The notes under the pieces: generated by a model
Database searches by the model: none
Seen by the model: only the letters and a program-made list of their open reading frames with translations
Told to the model about the DNA's origin: nothing
Translations under genes and position numbers: made by a program
Shown here: one piece after another, positions 17,347 through 25,234 of the stretch
How the letters are laid out: the number at the start of each line of letters is the position of its first letter
How positions within the stretch are numbered: the first letter of the stretch is position 1
DNA from: Silicimonas sp.
GTDB lineage: Bacteria; Pseudomonadota; Alphaproteobacteria; Rhodobacterales; Rhodobacteraceae
Assembly: GCA_022819605.1 (NCBI GenBank)
Contig: JAJEGW010000026.1
Location: 1-50,281, forward strand
DNA: 50,281 bases
Direction of reading: 5' to 3'

Positions 17347-18297
17347 TCAGCCGACCATTGCGCAAAGCAGCTCGAACATGATCGAGGCACCTAGAAACGC
17401 GGTGGCGCCGGCCTGATCGAATGGTGGTGATACCTCGACAAGGTCAGCACCCCGGATGTCGAGCCCGGCAAGATGGCGACAGACCTCAAGCGCCTGGAAC
17501 GAATTCGGACCTCCGACCTCCGGCGTGCCGGTGCCGGGCGCGAATGCCGGATCGACGAAGTCGATGTCATAGCTCACGTAGAGCGGCTTCGTGCCGACAA
17601 CCTCGCGGGCCTCGGACATGACGTCCTCGGTCCCGCGCGCGAACAGCTCCTCGATCCGAACTGTTCGAACGCCGACGCTCTTTGCAAAGTCCATGTCTTC
17701 ATGGTCATACATCGTGCCGCGAAGGCCGATCTGCATCACGCGAATAGGATCCAGAAGGCCTTCCTCGACTGCGCGGCGGAACGGCGTGCCATGGGTGTAC
17801 ATCTCGCCGCCGAAGTAACTGTGGAAGAGATCGGTGTGGCTGTCAAAATGAATCATGCCAAGCGGCTCGCCTGCCGCCAAGCTCCGCAGCACCGGCAAAG
17901 AGCAAAGGTGATCGCCGCCTGCCATCAAGGGGCGAATCCCGACCTCCTGCAAATTGGCGAAATAAGCGTCGTATCGCTCCAGCGTATCGGGAATGCTGGC
18001 CGGATTCGGCCCGACATCGCCGAGGTCAGCGCAGTTTGCGGCCTCGTAGGGGCGAATTCGGGAGACCGGGTGCTCGGCCCGGATCATGGTCGACGCATCC
18101 CGAAGCTGGCGGGGTCCGTGCCTGGCGCCGGGGCGGTTCGTCGTGCCGCTGTCCCACGGCGCGCCGACGAGGCCTATCTGGACTTCGCCGAATCGCGGGT
18201 GCCCGGGCGGCACATGTGGCAGGCGCATGAAGGTTGGCACGCCCGCAAAGCGCGGAAGGTCGAAGCCGGAGACGGGATGAAAGAATGGATCGCTCAT
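17347..18297 (-). CDS. Agmatinase/arginase-family ureohydrolase
   Basis: A 316-residue binuclear metallohydrolase that releases urea from a guanidino substrate. Metal ligands are visible as H130 (GGDH), D152/H154/D156 (HFDSHTD) and D244/D246 (SYDIDFVDPAFAPGTGTPE). The usual DAHxD reads DSHTD here, a substitution also seen in non-canonical members. Candidate substrates are agmatine, guanidinobutyrate or another guanidine; motifs alone do not decide. It starts MSDPFFHPVSG. It follows vsr on the same strand with a gap of only 9 bp, so it could be read through from vsr, but no functional link is obvious. Confidence 0.88.
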   Translation of the reverse strand: MSDPFFHPVSGFDLPRFAGVPTFMRLPHVPPGHPRFGEVQIGLVGAPWDSGTTNRPGARHGPRQLRDASTMIRAEHPVSRIRPYEAANCADLGDVGPNPASIPDTLERYDAYFANLQEVGIRPLMAGGDHLCSLPVLRSLAAGEPLGMIHFDSHTDLFHSYFGGEMYTHGTPFRRAVEEGLLDPIRVMQIGLRGTMYDHEDMDFAKSVGVRTVRIEELFARGTEDVMSEAREVVGTKPLYVSYDIDFVDPAFAPGTGTPEVGGPNSFQALEVCRHLAGLDIRGADLVEVSPPFDQAGATAFLGASIMFELLCAMVG

Positions 18298-18306
18298 GAC
18301 GTGAGG

Positions 18307-18810
18307 CTATGTTTCCGCGGCGGGATGTTCCAGTCCGGATCTTGCGAGCCGGTCGACCACGCGCTCTTTATCGATCACTATTTCCTTGCCGCCTTCAACC
18401 AGCCAGCGTGCCAGCATCTGGGTGGAAACATCAATGTGTTCGGCCTTCCTCAAGGCGCATTCCCAGACCGTGGCCACCCGCCAGCCGACCTTGACCAACC
18501 TTGAGTGCACCTCGTTGTCGCGCGCCACGTTTCTTTCGAACTTGGACGTCCAGAATTCGGTGCGCGTAGCAGGAACCGTGGCGTGACGGCATCCTTCATG
18601 GCGATGCCAGAAGCAACCATGCACGAACACGACGGCATTGAATTTCCGAAGTGCAAGGTCCGGGCGGCCGGGAATGTACTTCGCATGCAGCCGATAGCGA
18701 AAGCCACGCCTGTGAAGCGCCTTCCGCAACACGAGCTCCGGCCTTGTGTTCTTGGCCCTGATGCTGGCCATGATCCGGGATCGCGTCTCGCTGTCAACGA
18801 CATCCACCAA
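18307..18810 (-). CDS. vsr: Very short patch repair (Vsr) DNA mismatch endonuclease
   Basis: A 167-residue nicking endonuclease that cuts at T:G mismatches made by deamination of 5-methylcytosine. The family marks are complete: TRSRIMASIRAKNTRPEL at the N-terminus, GRPDLAL with the catalytic aspartate, VFVHGCFWHRH with the zinc/active-site histidines, and GWRVATVWECAL. The C-terminal ~30 residues extend past the usual end. Vsr normally accompanies a Dcm-type cytosine methylase; none is present in this window, so it is an orphan here. It lies between the ureohydrolase and the broken ATPase gene. Confidence 0.92.
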   Translation of the reverse strand: MVDVVDSETRSRIMASIRAKNTRPELVLRKALHRRGFRYRLHAKYIPGRPDLALRKFNAVVFVHGCFWHRHEGCRHATVPATRTEFWTSKFERNVARDNEVHSRLVKVGWRVATVWECALRKAEHIDVSTQMLARWLVEGGKEIVIDKERVVDRLARSGLEHPAAET

Positions 18811-18976
18811 GATCTTTGTCCCACCTGTCTTTGTGACCTCAGCAGAGCATATACCACCAAGACGAGCATCGTCAGGAGGGGCCGTGCGCCGGTCAGCCCC
18901 GCGTCAGAGGCATGACTCGAAGGCTGGGCGAGAGTCTCATCGGCCAGCGTTGCGCGTCTTGCCCACTTCAACGCGT

Positions 18977-20155
18977 TTACGGCAACGGCATGATCCGCTT
19001 CATGAAGCCGTCAAAGAGCGGCACCGTGAATGCGGTGTCGCCGTGTGCCGGGCTGTAGATCATGCCCTTTTTCATCAGTTCGCTTCGCATGGGAGCGACG
19101 GAGTTGACCTTTTGGTTGAGAACGCTGGCGATTTCACTGGATCTGTGGGGGCCAGCCCCAAGCTCGGCCATCGCGCGCATATAGCCCTTTTGGGCGGGCG
19201 TCAGCCGATCGAATCGTACACGGAAGAAGCTCGCGTCGAGTTCCGCGAGCGCCAGAGTCGTCGCACGCTGCACGTCATCGAACTCGATCGGGGAGGCATC
19301 GGCGACGTCCCAACTGTGCTTTCCCCATTCCTGGAGAAAGTACGGATTTCCACCTGTCTTGCGCAGGACTTCGGCAATGGCGTCAGGATTGAATTCCACT
19401 CCCTCGTGTGACGCAGGCACGATCAGGGCGGATCGAGCGTCGTCATCCTCCAAGCCGTCAACGGGCACGAATTCGAAGAGACGCTCCGCGTATGACTTGG
19501 CGCGTCCGGTCTTTCCGACCAGTTGCCGCAGTCCGACCGCCACCATGGTGATTGGCAACTGCTCTTGGCTCGCGCTGTGCAGTGCAGCAATCAGCGAGGC
19601 GAGTTGCTCTTCGGGAACATACTGCAACTCATCGATGAAGAGCACGAGCGCGGCATCGTGCTCGCTCGCAGCCTCGCCAATGGTTCGAAGGAGGTCCGCG
19701 AGATCTGTGTCAAGATCTCCGCTGTCGGCCAGCCCGATTTCGGGATCGGCGTCTATCCCTACTTCGATGTCTCCAAATCTGACCGTCAATGCGGTCTTGA
19801 AGCTCGCCAGCGCACGCATCCCCTTGAGCAGACCGTCCTTCAATGCCTCTCCGCGGCTCAATCGCAAGAGAGCTGCACGCAGCACTGGAAGAAGCAATGC
19901 AGGCAATGACCGCCCCTCATGCGCTTCAACTCTGGCGCTGACAATTCCACGCTCTTCGGCATCACGGCGAATGCGATTGAGCAGGACCGTCTAGCCGACG
20001 CCGCGCAACCCGTAAAGGACAAAACTCCGGGCCGACCTCCCGGCGCGAATGCGGTCCAAGGCCACGGCAGCACGCTCGATAAGTTCGTCGCGTCCTGCAA
20101 GCTTGGGCGGAGGCGTGCCGACTCCGGGCGCATAGGGATTCTGCCTTGGATCCAT
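18977..20155 (-). pseudogene. AAA-type ATP-binding protein with an amber codon at the Walker A lysine
   Basis: The whole frame from the ATG at 20155 (MDPRQNPYAPGVGTPPPKLA) to the stop at 18977 is 392 codons and matches end to end a common ORC/STAND-like ATPase family: P-loop, Walker B VLFIDELQYV, KSYAERLFEF, NPYFLQEWGKH and a C-terminal winged helix ending TAFTVPLFDGFMKRIMP. The only break is TAG at 19991-19993, codon 55, which falls in GLRGVG-*-TVLLNRI. Family members have lysine there (GVGKT), and AAG to TAG is one base. If real, termination removes everything after residue 54. A start at the TTG at 19906 would give a 309-residue protein without the P-loop. The rest of the frame shows no decay, so the mutation is recent, suppressed, or an error. 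Confidence 0.8.
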
Positions 20156-20189
20156 ATCAAGCAATCTTACCTAGGTTTTCGTGAATCAC

Positions 20190-20218
20190 ATAACCTTGCT
20201 AAACTTGTTATAAGTCAA
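20190..20218 (-). promoter_or_regulatory. Candidate promoter with overlapping inverted repeat upstream of the ATPase gene
   Basis: On the minus strand TTGACT (20213-20218) can serve as a -35. ATAAC-N12-GTTAT (20190-20211) forms an inverted repeat spanning the region where the -10 should be, consistent with an operator. It lies about 35-60 bp upstream of the ATG at 20155. Confidence 0.4.
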
Positions 20219-20274
20219 CAGGCAAGCCGGACCGAGCCTCGGGCTCGCCGCCACGAAGTGGCTCCATGGAAATG

Positions 20275-21396
20275 TCAATTCAGCAACGCCCGCGCGTCAT
20301 CCGGTCCAAGCGGTGCCGGGCGCTCACAGGTCGTGGTCACTTCCACGAATCCCCCATTCTCACCGGAATTCAGAATGCCTGTCATCACTTCGACCGCATG
20401 AAGCGCAAGTTCCATCGAGCAACGGTGCGGACGCCCTTCCTGAATTGCAAGCGCCATGTCCGAAAGCCCCGCCGCGCGATAGTTGGCATGCACCCCGCCC
20501 TGGTTCACGACCGCAAATGGATGGTCCCATGCTTCAACGGCACTGGGTTTCTGGTTCGCACGGGTCATTGCAAGTTCGCCTCCGAAGAAGTTCGGATCTG
20601 GCAAGTCAAGACTGGCTTCAGTGCCGTAAAGCTCCATCGGCTTGTGCCCGTGCGCCCAGACATCCCAGCTCGTGACCAGCGTCACGACCGCACCGCCGTG
20701 AAACTCGAGGATGCCGTGGATCGTCGTCGGCGTCTTGACCGGAATCTCCTCGCCGCGTCGCGGCTCCGAGAGGATGGTTCGCGTCCTGGACGGAGTCGTG
20801 CTGACCGCCGCCACGCGCCTTACCGGCCCGATCAGTTGGACAAGATTGGTCACGTAGTAGGGGCCGATGTCCAGGACCGGCCCCGCCCCCGGGAGAAAGA
20901 AAAAGTCCGGATTCGGATGCCAGTGCTCCATCCCATGGCTCATCACGAACGCCGTGCCGCTCGTCACTGTCCCGATGACGCCCTCATCGATCAAGTGGCG
21001 CGCATGCTGGTGAGATCCCCCAAGGAACGTGTCCGGCGCCGAACCGACGCGACAGCCCTTCTCCTCGGCGAGCCGTGCAATTTCCGCGCCTTCCTCAAGC
21101 GAAAGAACAAAGGGCTTTTCCGAATATACATGCTTGCCCGACTTCAGTGCGCTTGACGAAACCCCGAAATGCGCGGCCGGAACCGTCAGGTTCACCACGA
21201 TGTCAATGTCGCCCGCCCCAAGGAGCGCTTCGACGCTGTCGTGCCGTACTCCGAATTCCTCCGCCCGGGCACGAGCGGCAGCGTCATCGATGTCCGCAAC
21301 CGCACGGATCTCGAATCCCCTGAACATCGGCGCAAGACGCAGATAGGCCGAGGAAATGTTGCCGCAACCAATGATGCCGACGCCAAGATTGCTCAT
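20275..21396 (-). CDS. Gfo/Idh/MocA family oxidoreductase
   Basis: A 373-residue NAD(P)-dependent sugar dehydrogenase-type protein. The Rossmann motif GVGIIGCGNIS is at the N-terminus, SEKPF is the family's catalytic-lysine motif, and the C-terminal alpha/beta domain includes GPYYVTNLVQLIGPV. The ATG at 21396 is preferred over the ATG at 21411 because GGAGAGG precedes it at good spacing. It overlaps the end of the sugar isomerase gene only through its ribosome binding site and is the last gene of the sugar operon. It probably oxidises the imported sugar or a derivative; the substrate cannot be read from sequence. Confidence 0.88.
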   Translation of the reverse strand: MSNLGVGIIGCGNISSAYLRLAPMFRGFEIRAVADIDDAAARARAEEFGVRHDSVEALLGAGDIDIVVNLTVPAAHFGVSSSALKSGKHVYSEKPFVLSLEEGAEIARLAEEKGCRVGSAPDTFLGGSHQHARHLIDEGVIGTVTSGTAFVMSHGMEHWHPNPDFFFLPGAGPVLDIGPYYVTNLVQLIGPVRRVAAVSTTPSRTRTILSEPRRGEEIPVKTPTTIHGILEFHGGAVVTLVTSWDVWAHGHKPMELYGTEASLDLPDPNFFGGELAMTRANQKPSAVEAWDHPFAVVNQGGVHANYRAAGLSDMALAIQEGRPHRCSMELALHAVEVMTGILNSGENGGFVEVTTTCERPAPLGPDDARALLN

Positions 21397-21407
21397 CTGC
21401 CTCTCCG

Positions 21408-22160
21408 TCAAAGCGATTTCAGAAAACCGATGGAGCGCTCCGCGAAACGCCGGTCATCGCTGGGATTGTCATGCTCGAGAACAAGGTGGTTGCAGCCAAC
21501 ACCTTCCAAGGCGGCCACGAGACCCGTCCAGTCGAGCGTGCCATGGCCCACGTCGGACCAGCCGTCTTCGTCAACGCATGTGCCGTCAGGCGCGATGTCC
21601 TTTACATGAGCCGCGCAGATTCGGCTGCCAAGACGTTCGATCCACGCAAAGGGATCCTCGCCAGCACGCACCGCCCAGGCAACATCGAGCTCAAGTGCAA
21701 GCGTCGAACCGCCCTCCAGCAGGGACTCGATCGGATGGCTTCCGTCGTCCAGCGCCCGGAACTCGAAGTCGTGATTGTGCCACCCGAAGCCGATGCCCGC
21801 GTCCTGCAGCGGCTTGCCGGCTTCTGCGAGGCGCGCGCCGAACGCATGCCAGCCATTCCGGTCATCCGGTCGATCGGCAGCATCGAGATACGGCACGTAC
21901 ACGTCTCGCACGCCAAGCGCAGCGGCAATCTCCCTGACGCCGTCCGGCTCGTTCTCGACCATGTCCAGCCCGAAATGCCCGCTCGACATCACCAGACCGG
22001 CCTTCTCCAGTTCAGCCTTTAGCTGGCCCGGATCGTCCGAAGCGGCGTAGAGGCCGCCAAATCCTTCAACCTCTGACAGGCCAAGGTCCGCGATCATCCT
22101 CAAGGTCTTCGGCAGAGGACCGAACTTGCGTGACGAATAAAGCTGGTAGGAATGTGACAC
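21408..22160 (-). CDS. Sugar phosphate isomerase/epimerase (TIM barrel)
   Basis: A 250-residue AP-endonuclease-2-like TIM barrel. Metal-site landmarks are SSGHFGLD, GFGWHNHDFEF, LALELDVAW, AAHVKDI and GHGTLDW. It starts at a GTG (VSHSYQLYSS) with AAGGAAA upstream. It lies 134 bp after the ABC ATPase and 11 bp before the dehydrogenase start. Pairing with a Gfo/Idh/MocA enzyme is typical of inositol or keto-sugar catabolic operons, where such proteins act as epimerases or isomerases of the oxidised sugar. The exact reaction is unknown. Confidence 0.85.
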   Translation of the reverse strand: MSHSYQLYSSRKFGPLPKTLRMIADLGLSEVEGFGGLYAASDDPGQLKAELEKAGLVMSSGHFGLDMVENEPDGVREIAAALGVRDVYVPYLDAADRPDDRNGWHAFGARLAEAGKPLQDAGIGFGWHNHDFEFRALDDGSHPIESLLEGGSTLALELDVAWAVRAGEDPFAWIERLGSRICAAHVKDIAPDGTCVDEDGWSDVGHGTLDWTGLVAALEGVGCNHLVLEHDNPSDDRRFAERSIGFLKSL

Positions 22161-22294
22161 GTGCAGAATTTCCTTTCAGAGGGGGCTTAAGTCGAATGCC
22201 TGACGGCGCAACGCGCTGGCATCCGGCCAGTTTCACGGATCATCGAAGTTGCCGATGCTAACGAACCGCTGTCAAGCAATGCTGCAATTCCCGT

Positions 22295-23380
22295 TCAGAG
22301 ACGCTTCTCGTCGCCAGCATCGAAGAGCGATGCGTCGGCCGCATTGACGCCGGCCCGCAGCGTGTCGCCGGAGGCAACCTTGGACTGTCCGCTGATCCGC
22401 AACCAGAAGCGCTTGCCGTTGACGGACGTCAGGACGAGCGTGTCCGAACCGAGCGGCTCGACCACTTCTGCCTTGACGGTGAGCTCCAAGTCAGCTCGCG
22501 CCGCCTCGTCGCCCACGAGAACATGCTCGGGTCGAATGCCGAACCACACGTCTCCCGACACCTCCCGCTCGAACGAATATGCATCCAGCGGAACGGAAAG
22601 CTCTCCCGCGAGGAAGCGGCCATTCTCCACCGTTCCCTGCTGAAGGTTCATGGCGGGCGAGCCGATGAAGTCCGCAACATAGAGGTTGGCCGGCCGGCTG
22701 TAGATCTCGCCCGGCGACGCGAGCTGCTGAATGATCCCGTCTTTCATAATGGCGATCCGGTCGGCAAGGGTCATCGCCTCGACCTGGTCATGCGTAACGT
22801 AGATCATGGTATTGTCGAGCCGGTCGTGCAGCTGCTTCAGCTCGACACGCAGGTCGGCACGAAGCTTTGCATCCAGATTCGAGAGCGGCTCGTCGAATAG
22901 GAAGACGTCCACGTCGCGCACAAGGGCTCGCCCGATGGCGACCCTTTGGCGCTGGCCTCCCGAAAGCGCCGAGGGCTTCCGCTTGAGCAGCGGCTCTATC
23001 TGAAGGATGTCGGCAGCGCGGGCGACGCGTTCCTTGATCTCGCTCTTCGGAACGCGGGCGTTCTTGAGGCCGAAAGACATGTTTCCTTCGACCGACATCT
23101 GCGGGTACAGCGCGTAGCTCTGGAACACCATGCCGATGCCGCGTTCCGACGGTTCGGCCCAAGTGACGTTGCGTCCCTTGATGAAGACCTGGCCGCCGGT
23201 GACGTCGAGCAGCCCTGCGATGCAATTGAGAAGCGTGGACTTCCCGCAGCCCGACGAGCCCAGAAGGACCAGGAACTCGCCTTCGTTGACGGACAGGTTA
23301 AGGCCCTTCAATACGTCGACCGCCCCGAAGCTTAGGTCGAGATTCTTGATTTCGACGGATGTTGCCCCGTTCCCGCTCAT
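22295..23380 (-). CDS. Sugar ABC transporter ATP-binding protein (UgpC/MsmK type)
   Basis: A 361-residue CUT1-type ATPase. Walker A is GSSGCGKST (41-49), the signature is LSGGQRQRVAIGRAL, Walker B is FLFDEPLSNLDA, and the H-loop is YVTHDQVEAMT. A C-terminal TOBE domain holds the typical VWFGIRPEHV. It begins 4 bp after the permease stop, with AAGGGG inside the permease end as ribosome binding site. It energises import by the two adjacent permeases; in this class the ATPase can be shared with other transporters. Confidence 0.94.
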   Translation of the reverse strand: MSGNGATSVEIKNLDLSFGAVDVLKGLNLSVNEGEFLVLLGSSGCGKSTLLNCIAGLLDVTGGQVFIKGRNVTWAEPSERGIGMVFQSYALYPQMSVEGNMSFGLKNARVPKSEIKERVARAADILQIEPLLKRKPSALSGGQRQRVAIGRALVRDVDVFLFDEPLSNLDAKLRADLRVELKQLHDRLDNTMIYVTHDQVEAMTLADRIAIMKDGIIQQLASPGEIYSRPANLYVADFIGSPAMNLQQGTVENGRFLAGELSVPLDAYSFEREVSGDVWFGIRPEHVLVGDEAARADLELTVKAEVVEPLGSDTLVLTSVNGKRFWLRISGQSKVASGDTLRAGVNAADASLFDAGDEKRL

Positions 23381-23384
23381 GGTT

Positions 23385-24287
23385 TCACCCCTTCACCGCG
23401 CCAGCTGCAATGCCCCTGACGAAAAGGCGGCCCGACACGAAATAGATGACCAGCGGCACCAGCCCCGTCAGGATGGTCGCCGCCATATTGACGTTGTATT
23501 CCTTCACGCCCTGCACCGAGTTGACGATGTTGTTGAGCTGGACCGTCATCGGATAGATGTCCGGCTTGGTGTACACCACGCCGAACAGGAAGTCGTTCCA
23601 GATCCCGGTCACCTGGAGAATCATCGCGACCACGAAGATCGGCAGCGACATCGGCAGCATGATCTGGAAGTAGATTCCCCAGAAACCTGCCCCGTCCACC
23701 CGCGCGGCCTTGAAGAGCTCCTCGGGCAGCGACGTGAAATAGTTCCTGAACAGGAGCGTCAGGATCGGCATTCCGAAAATCGAGTGCACGATCACCAGGC
23801 CCCAGAGCGTGCCGTACAACCCGATCTCGCGCAGCAGGATCACGATCGGATAGAGCATGACTTGATAGGGAATGAACGCCCCGAAAATCAAGATGGTGAA
23901 GAAGACGTTCGCCCCCTTGAACCGCCAGTTGGCCAGTGCATAGCCATTCACGCTCGCGATCGCGATCGAGACGATCACGGACGGAATCGTGATCCGGACC
24001 GAGTTCCAGAACCCGCGCGAAAGGCCGTCGCAATTCAGGCCGGTGCAGGCCTCGGCCCACGCCTTGACCCAGGGCTGGAACGTGATCTCGACCGGCGGAG
24101 CGAATATGTTTCCGAGCCGGATTTCGGGCATTCCCTTCAGCGAAGTCACGATCATCACGTAGAGCGGCAGCATGTAGTAGAGCGCCACCATGATGAGCGT
24201 GCCGTAAAGGAAGATGTTCCGCCGCGAGAACGTGCGGCGCGGCTTCGGCCCGTGGGCGCCCTCGAATCCTGCAATTGCCTCAGTCAC
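23385..24287 (-). CDS. Carbohydrate ABC transporter permease (MalG-like)
   Basis: A 300-residue inner-membrane protein with about six transmembrane helices and the cytoplasmic EAA loop EELFKAARVDGAGFWGIYFQ that docks the ATPase. The start is the GTG at 24287, overlapping the preceding permease by 8 bp (GTGACTGA), with GGGAG upstream; the longer frame reaching 24344 lies inside the neighbour and starts with non-membrane low-complexity sequence. Together with the next permease it forms the translocation pore. Confidence 0.92.
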   Translation of the reverse strand: MTEAIAGFEGAHGPKPRRTFSRRNIFLYGTLIMVALYYMLPLYVMIVTSLKGMPEIRLGNIFAPPVEITFQPWVKAWAEACTGLNCDGLSRGFWNSVRITIPSVIVSIAIASVNGYALANWRFKGANVFFTILIFGAFIPYQVMLYPIVILLREIGLYGTLWGLVIVHSIFGMPILTLLFRNYFTSLPEELFKAARVDGAGFWGIYFQIMLPMSLPIFVVAMILQVTGIWNDFLFGVVYTKPDIYPMTVQLNNIVNSVQGVKEYNVNMAATILTGLVPLVIYFVSGRLFVRGIAAGAVKG

Positions 24288-25176
24288 GTTTCCGGCTCCC
24301 GAACTCGAGATAGGCCCAGGGGATGATGACGATGGCCACGGCAAGGAGCATCATGGTCGATGCCGCGAAGCCTTGCGCGAGGTTCTGACGCAGGAACATC
24401 GTGTCGTAGACGTATTTCGCCGGCACTTCCGAAGCGATCCCCGGCCCGCCGCTTGTCTGGGCGACGACAAGGTCAAACACCCGAACTATGCCGCTCGCGA
24501 TCAGCACGAGAGTGGTGATGAAGACAGGGCGCATCATGGGGATGACAATGAAGATGTAGGTCTTCCAGGTCGGGATGCCGTCCACCCGGGAGGCTTTCCA
24601 GATTTCCTGGTCGATGCCGCGCAGTCCGGCCAGCATCAATACCATGATCAATCCCGTGCCCTGCCAGAGCCCGGCGATGAGAATGCCGTAAATCACGATG
24701 TCCTGGTTGTAGAGCGGATCGAACTCGAAACTCGCCCAACCCAGGCTCCGCACGATGTTCTGCACCCCGAAATCCGGGTTCAGGATCCATTGCCACACGA
24801 GGCCCGTGACGATGAAAGACAACGCGAACGGATACAGGATGATGGTGCGGAAGGTGTTCTCGAAACGGATCTTCTGGTCGAGAAGCGCGGCAAGCACGAA
24901 GCCGATAACGAGGCTGAAAATCAACGAGCAGATCCCGTAGATCATCAGGTTCTCGATCGAGACGATCCAGCGATTGGTGTTCCAGAGCCGTTCGTACTGG
25001 TCCAGCCCGACCCATTTCGCCTTGGGCAGAAGCTTCGAGCCTGTGAACGAGTAGACAACCGTCCAGAGCGTGCCACCGACAAAGACGCAGAGCGCCGTCA
25101 GGATCATCGGGATGGCGGCTATCTTGGCCATCAGATTCCTGAACAACGCGTTCGGTCTGGCCGCTTCTGCCGCCAC
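24280..25176 (-). CDS. Sugar ABC transporter permease (MalF-like)
   Basis: A 298-residue inner-membrane protein with about six hydrophobic helices. The EAA motif reads EIWKASRVDGIPTWKTYIFI. It starts at a GTG (VAAEAARPNALF) with a GGGGCGACC stretch before it. It lies 58 bp downstream of the binding-protein gene and overlaps the following permease by 8 bp, so the order binding protein-MalF-MalG-ATPase is that of a standard CUT1 importer. Confidence 0.92.
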   Translation of the reverse strand: MAAEAARPNALFRNLMAKIAAIPMILTALCVFVGGTLWTVVYSFTGSKLLPKAKWVGLDQYERLWNTNRWIVSIENLMIYGICSLIFSLVIGFVLAALLDQKIRFENTFRTIILYPFALSFIVTGLVWQWILNPDFGVQNIVRSLGWASFEFDPLYNQDIVIYGILIAGLWQGTGLIMVLMLAGLRGIDQEIWKASRVDGIPTWKTYIFIVIPMMRPVFITTLVLIASGIVRVFDLVVAQTSGGPGIASEVPAKYVYDTMFLRQNLAQGFAASTMMLLAVAIVIIPWAYLEFGSRKRD

Positions 25177-25234
25177 GGTCGCCCCTATTCAGAGAGTATC
25201 GGCGAGGCCATGTCTGGCCTCGCCGGCATTTGCA

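Noticed and set aside
17473..18504. 343-codon plus-strand frame
   Set aside because: It crosses the ureohydrolase and vsr genes in antisense; both opposite-strand genes have full motifs.
19991..19993. Pyrrolysine at the Walker A TAG
   Set aside because: No Pyl genes in view and a P-loop needs lysine; mutation or error is more likely.
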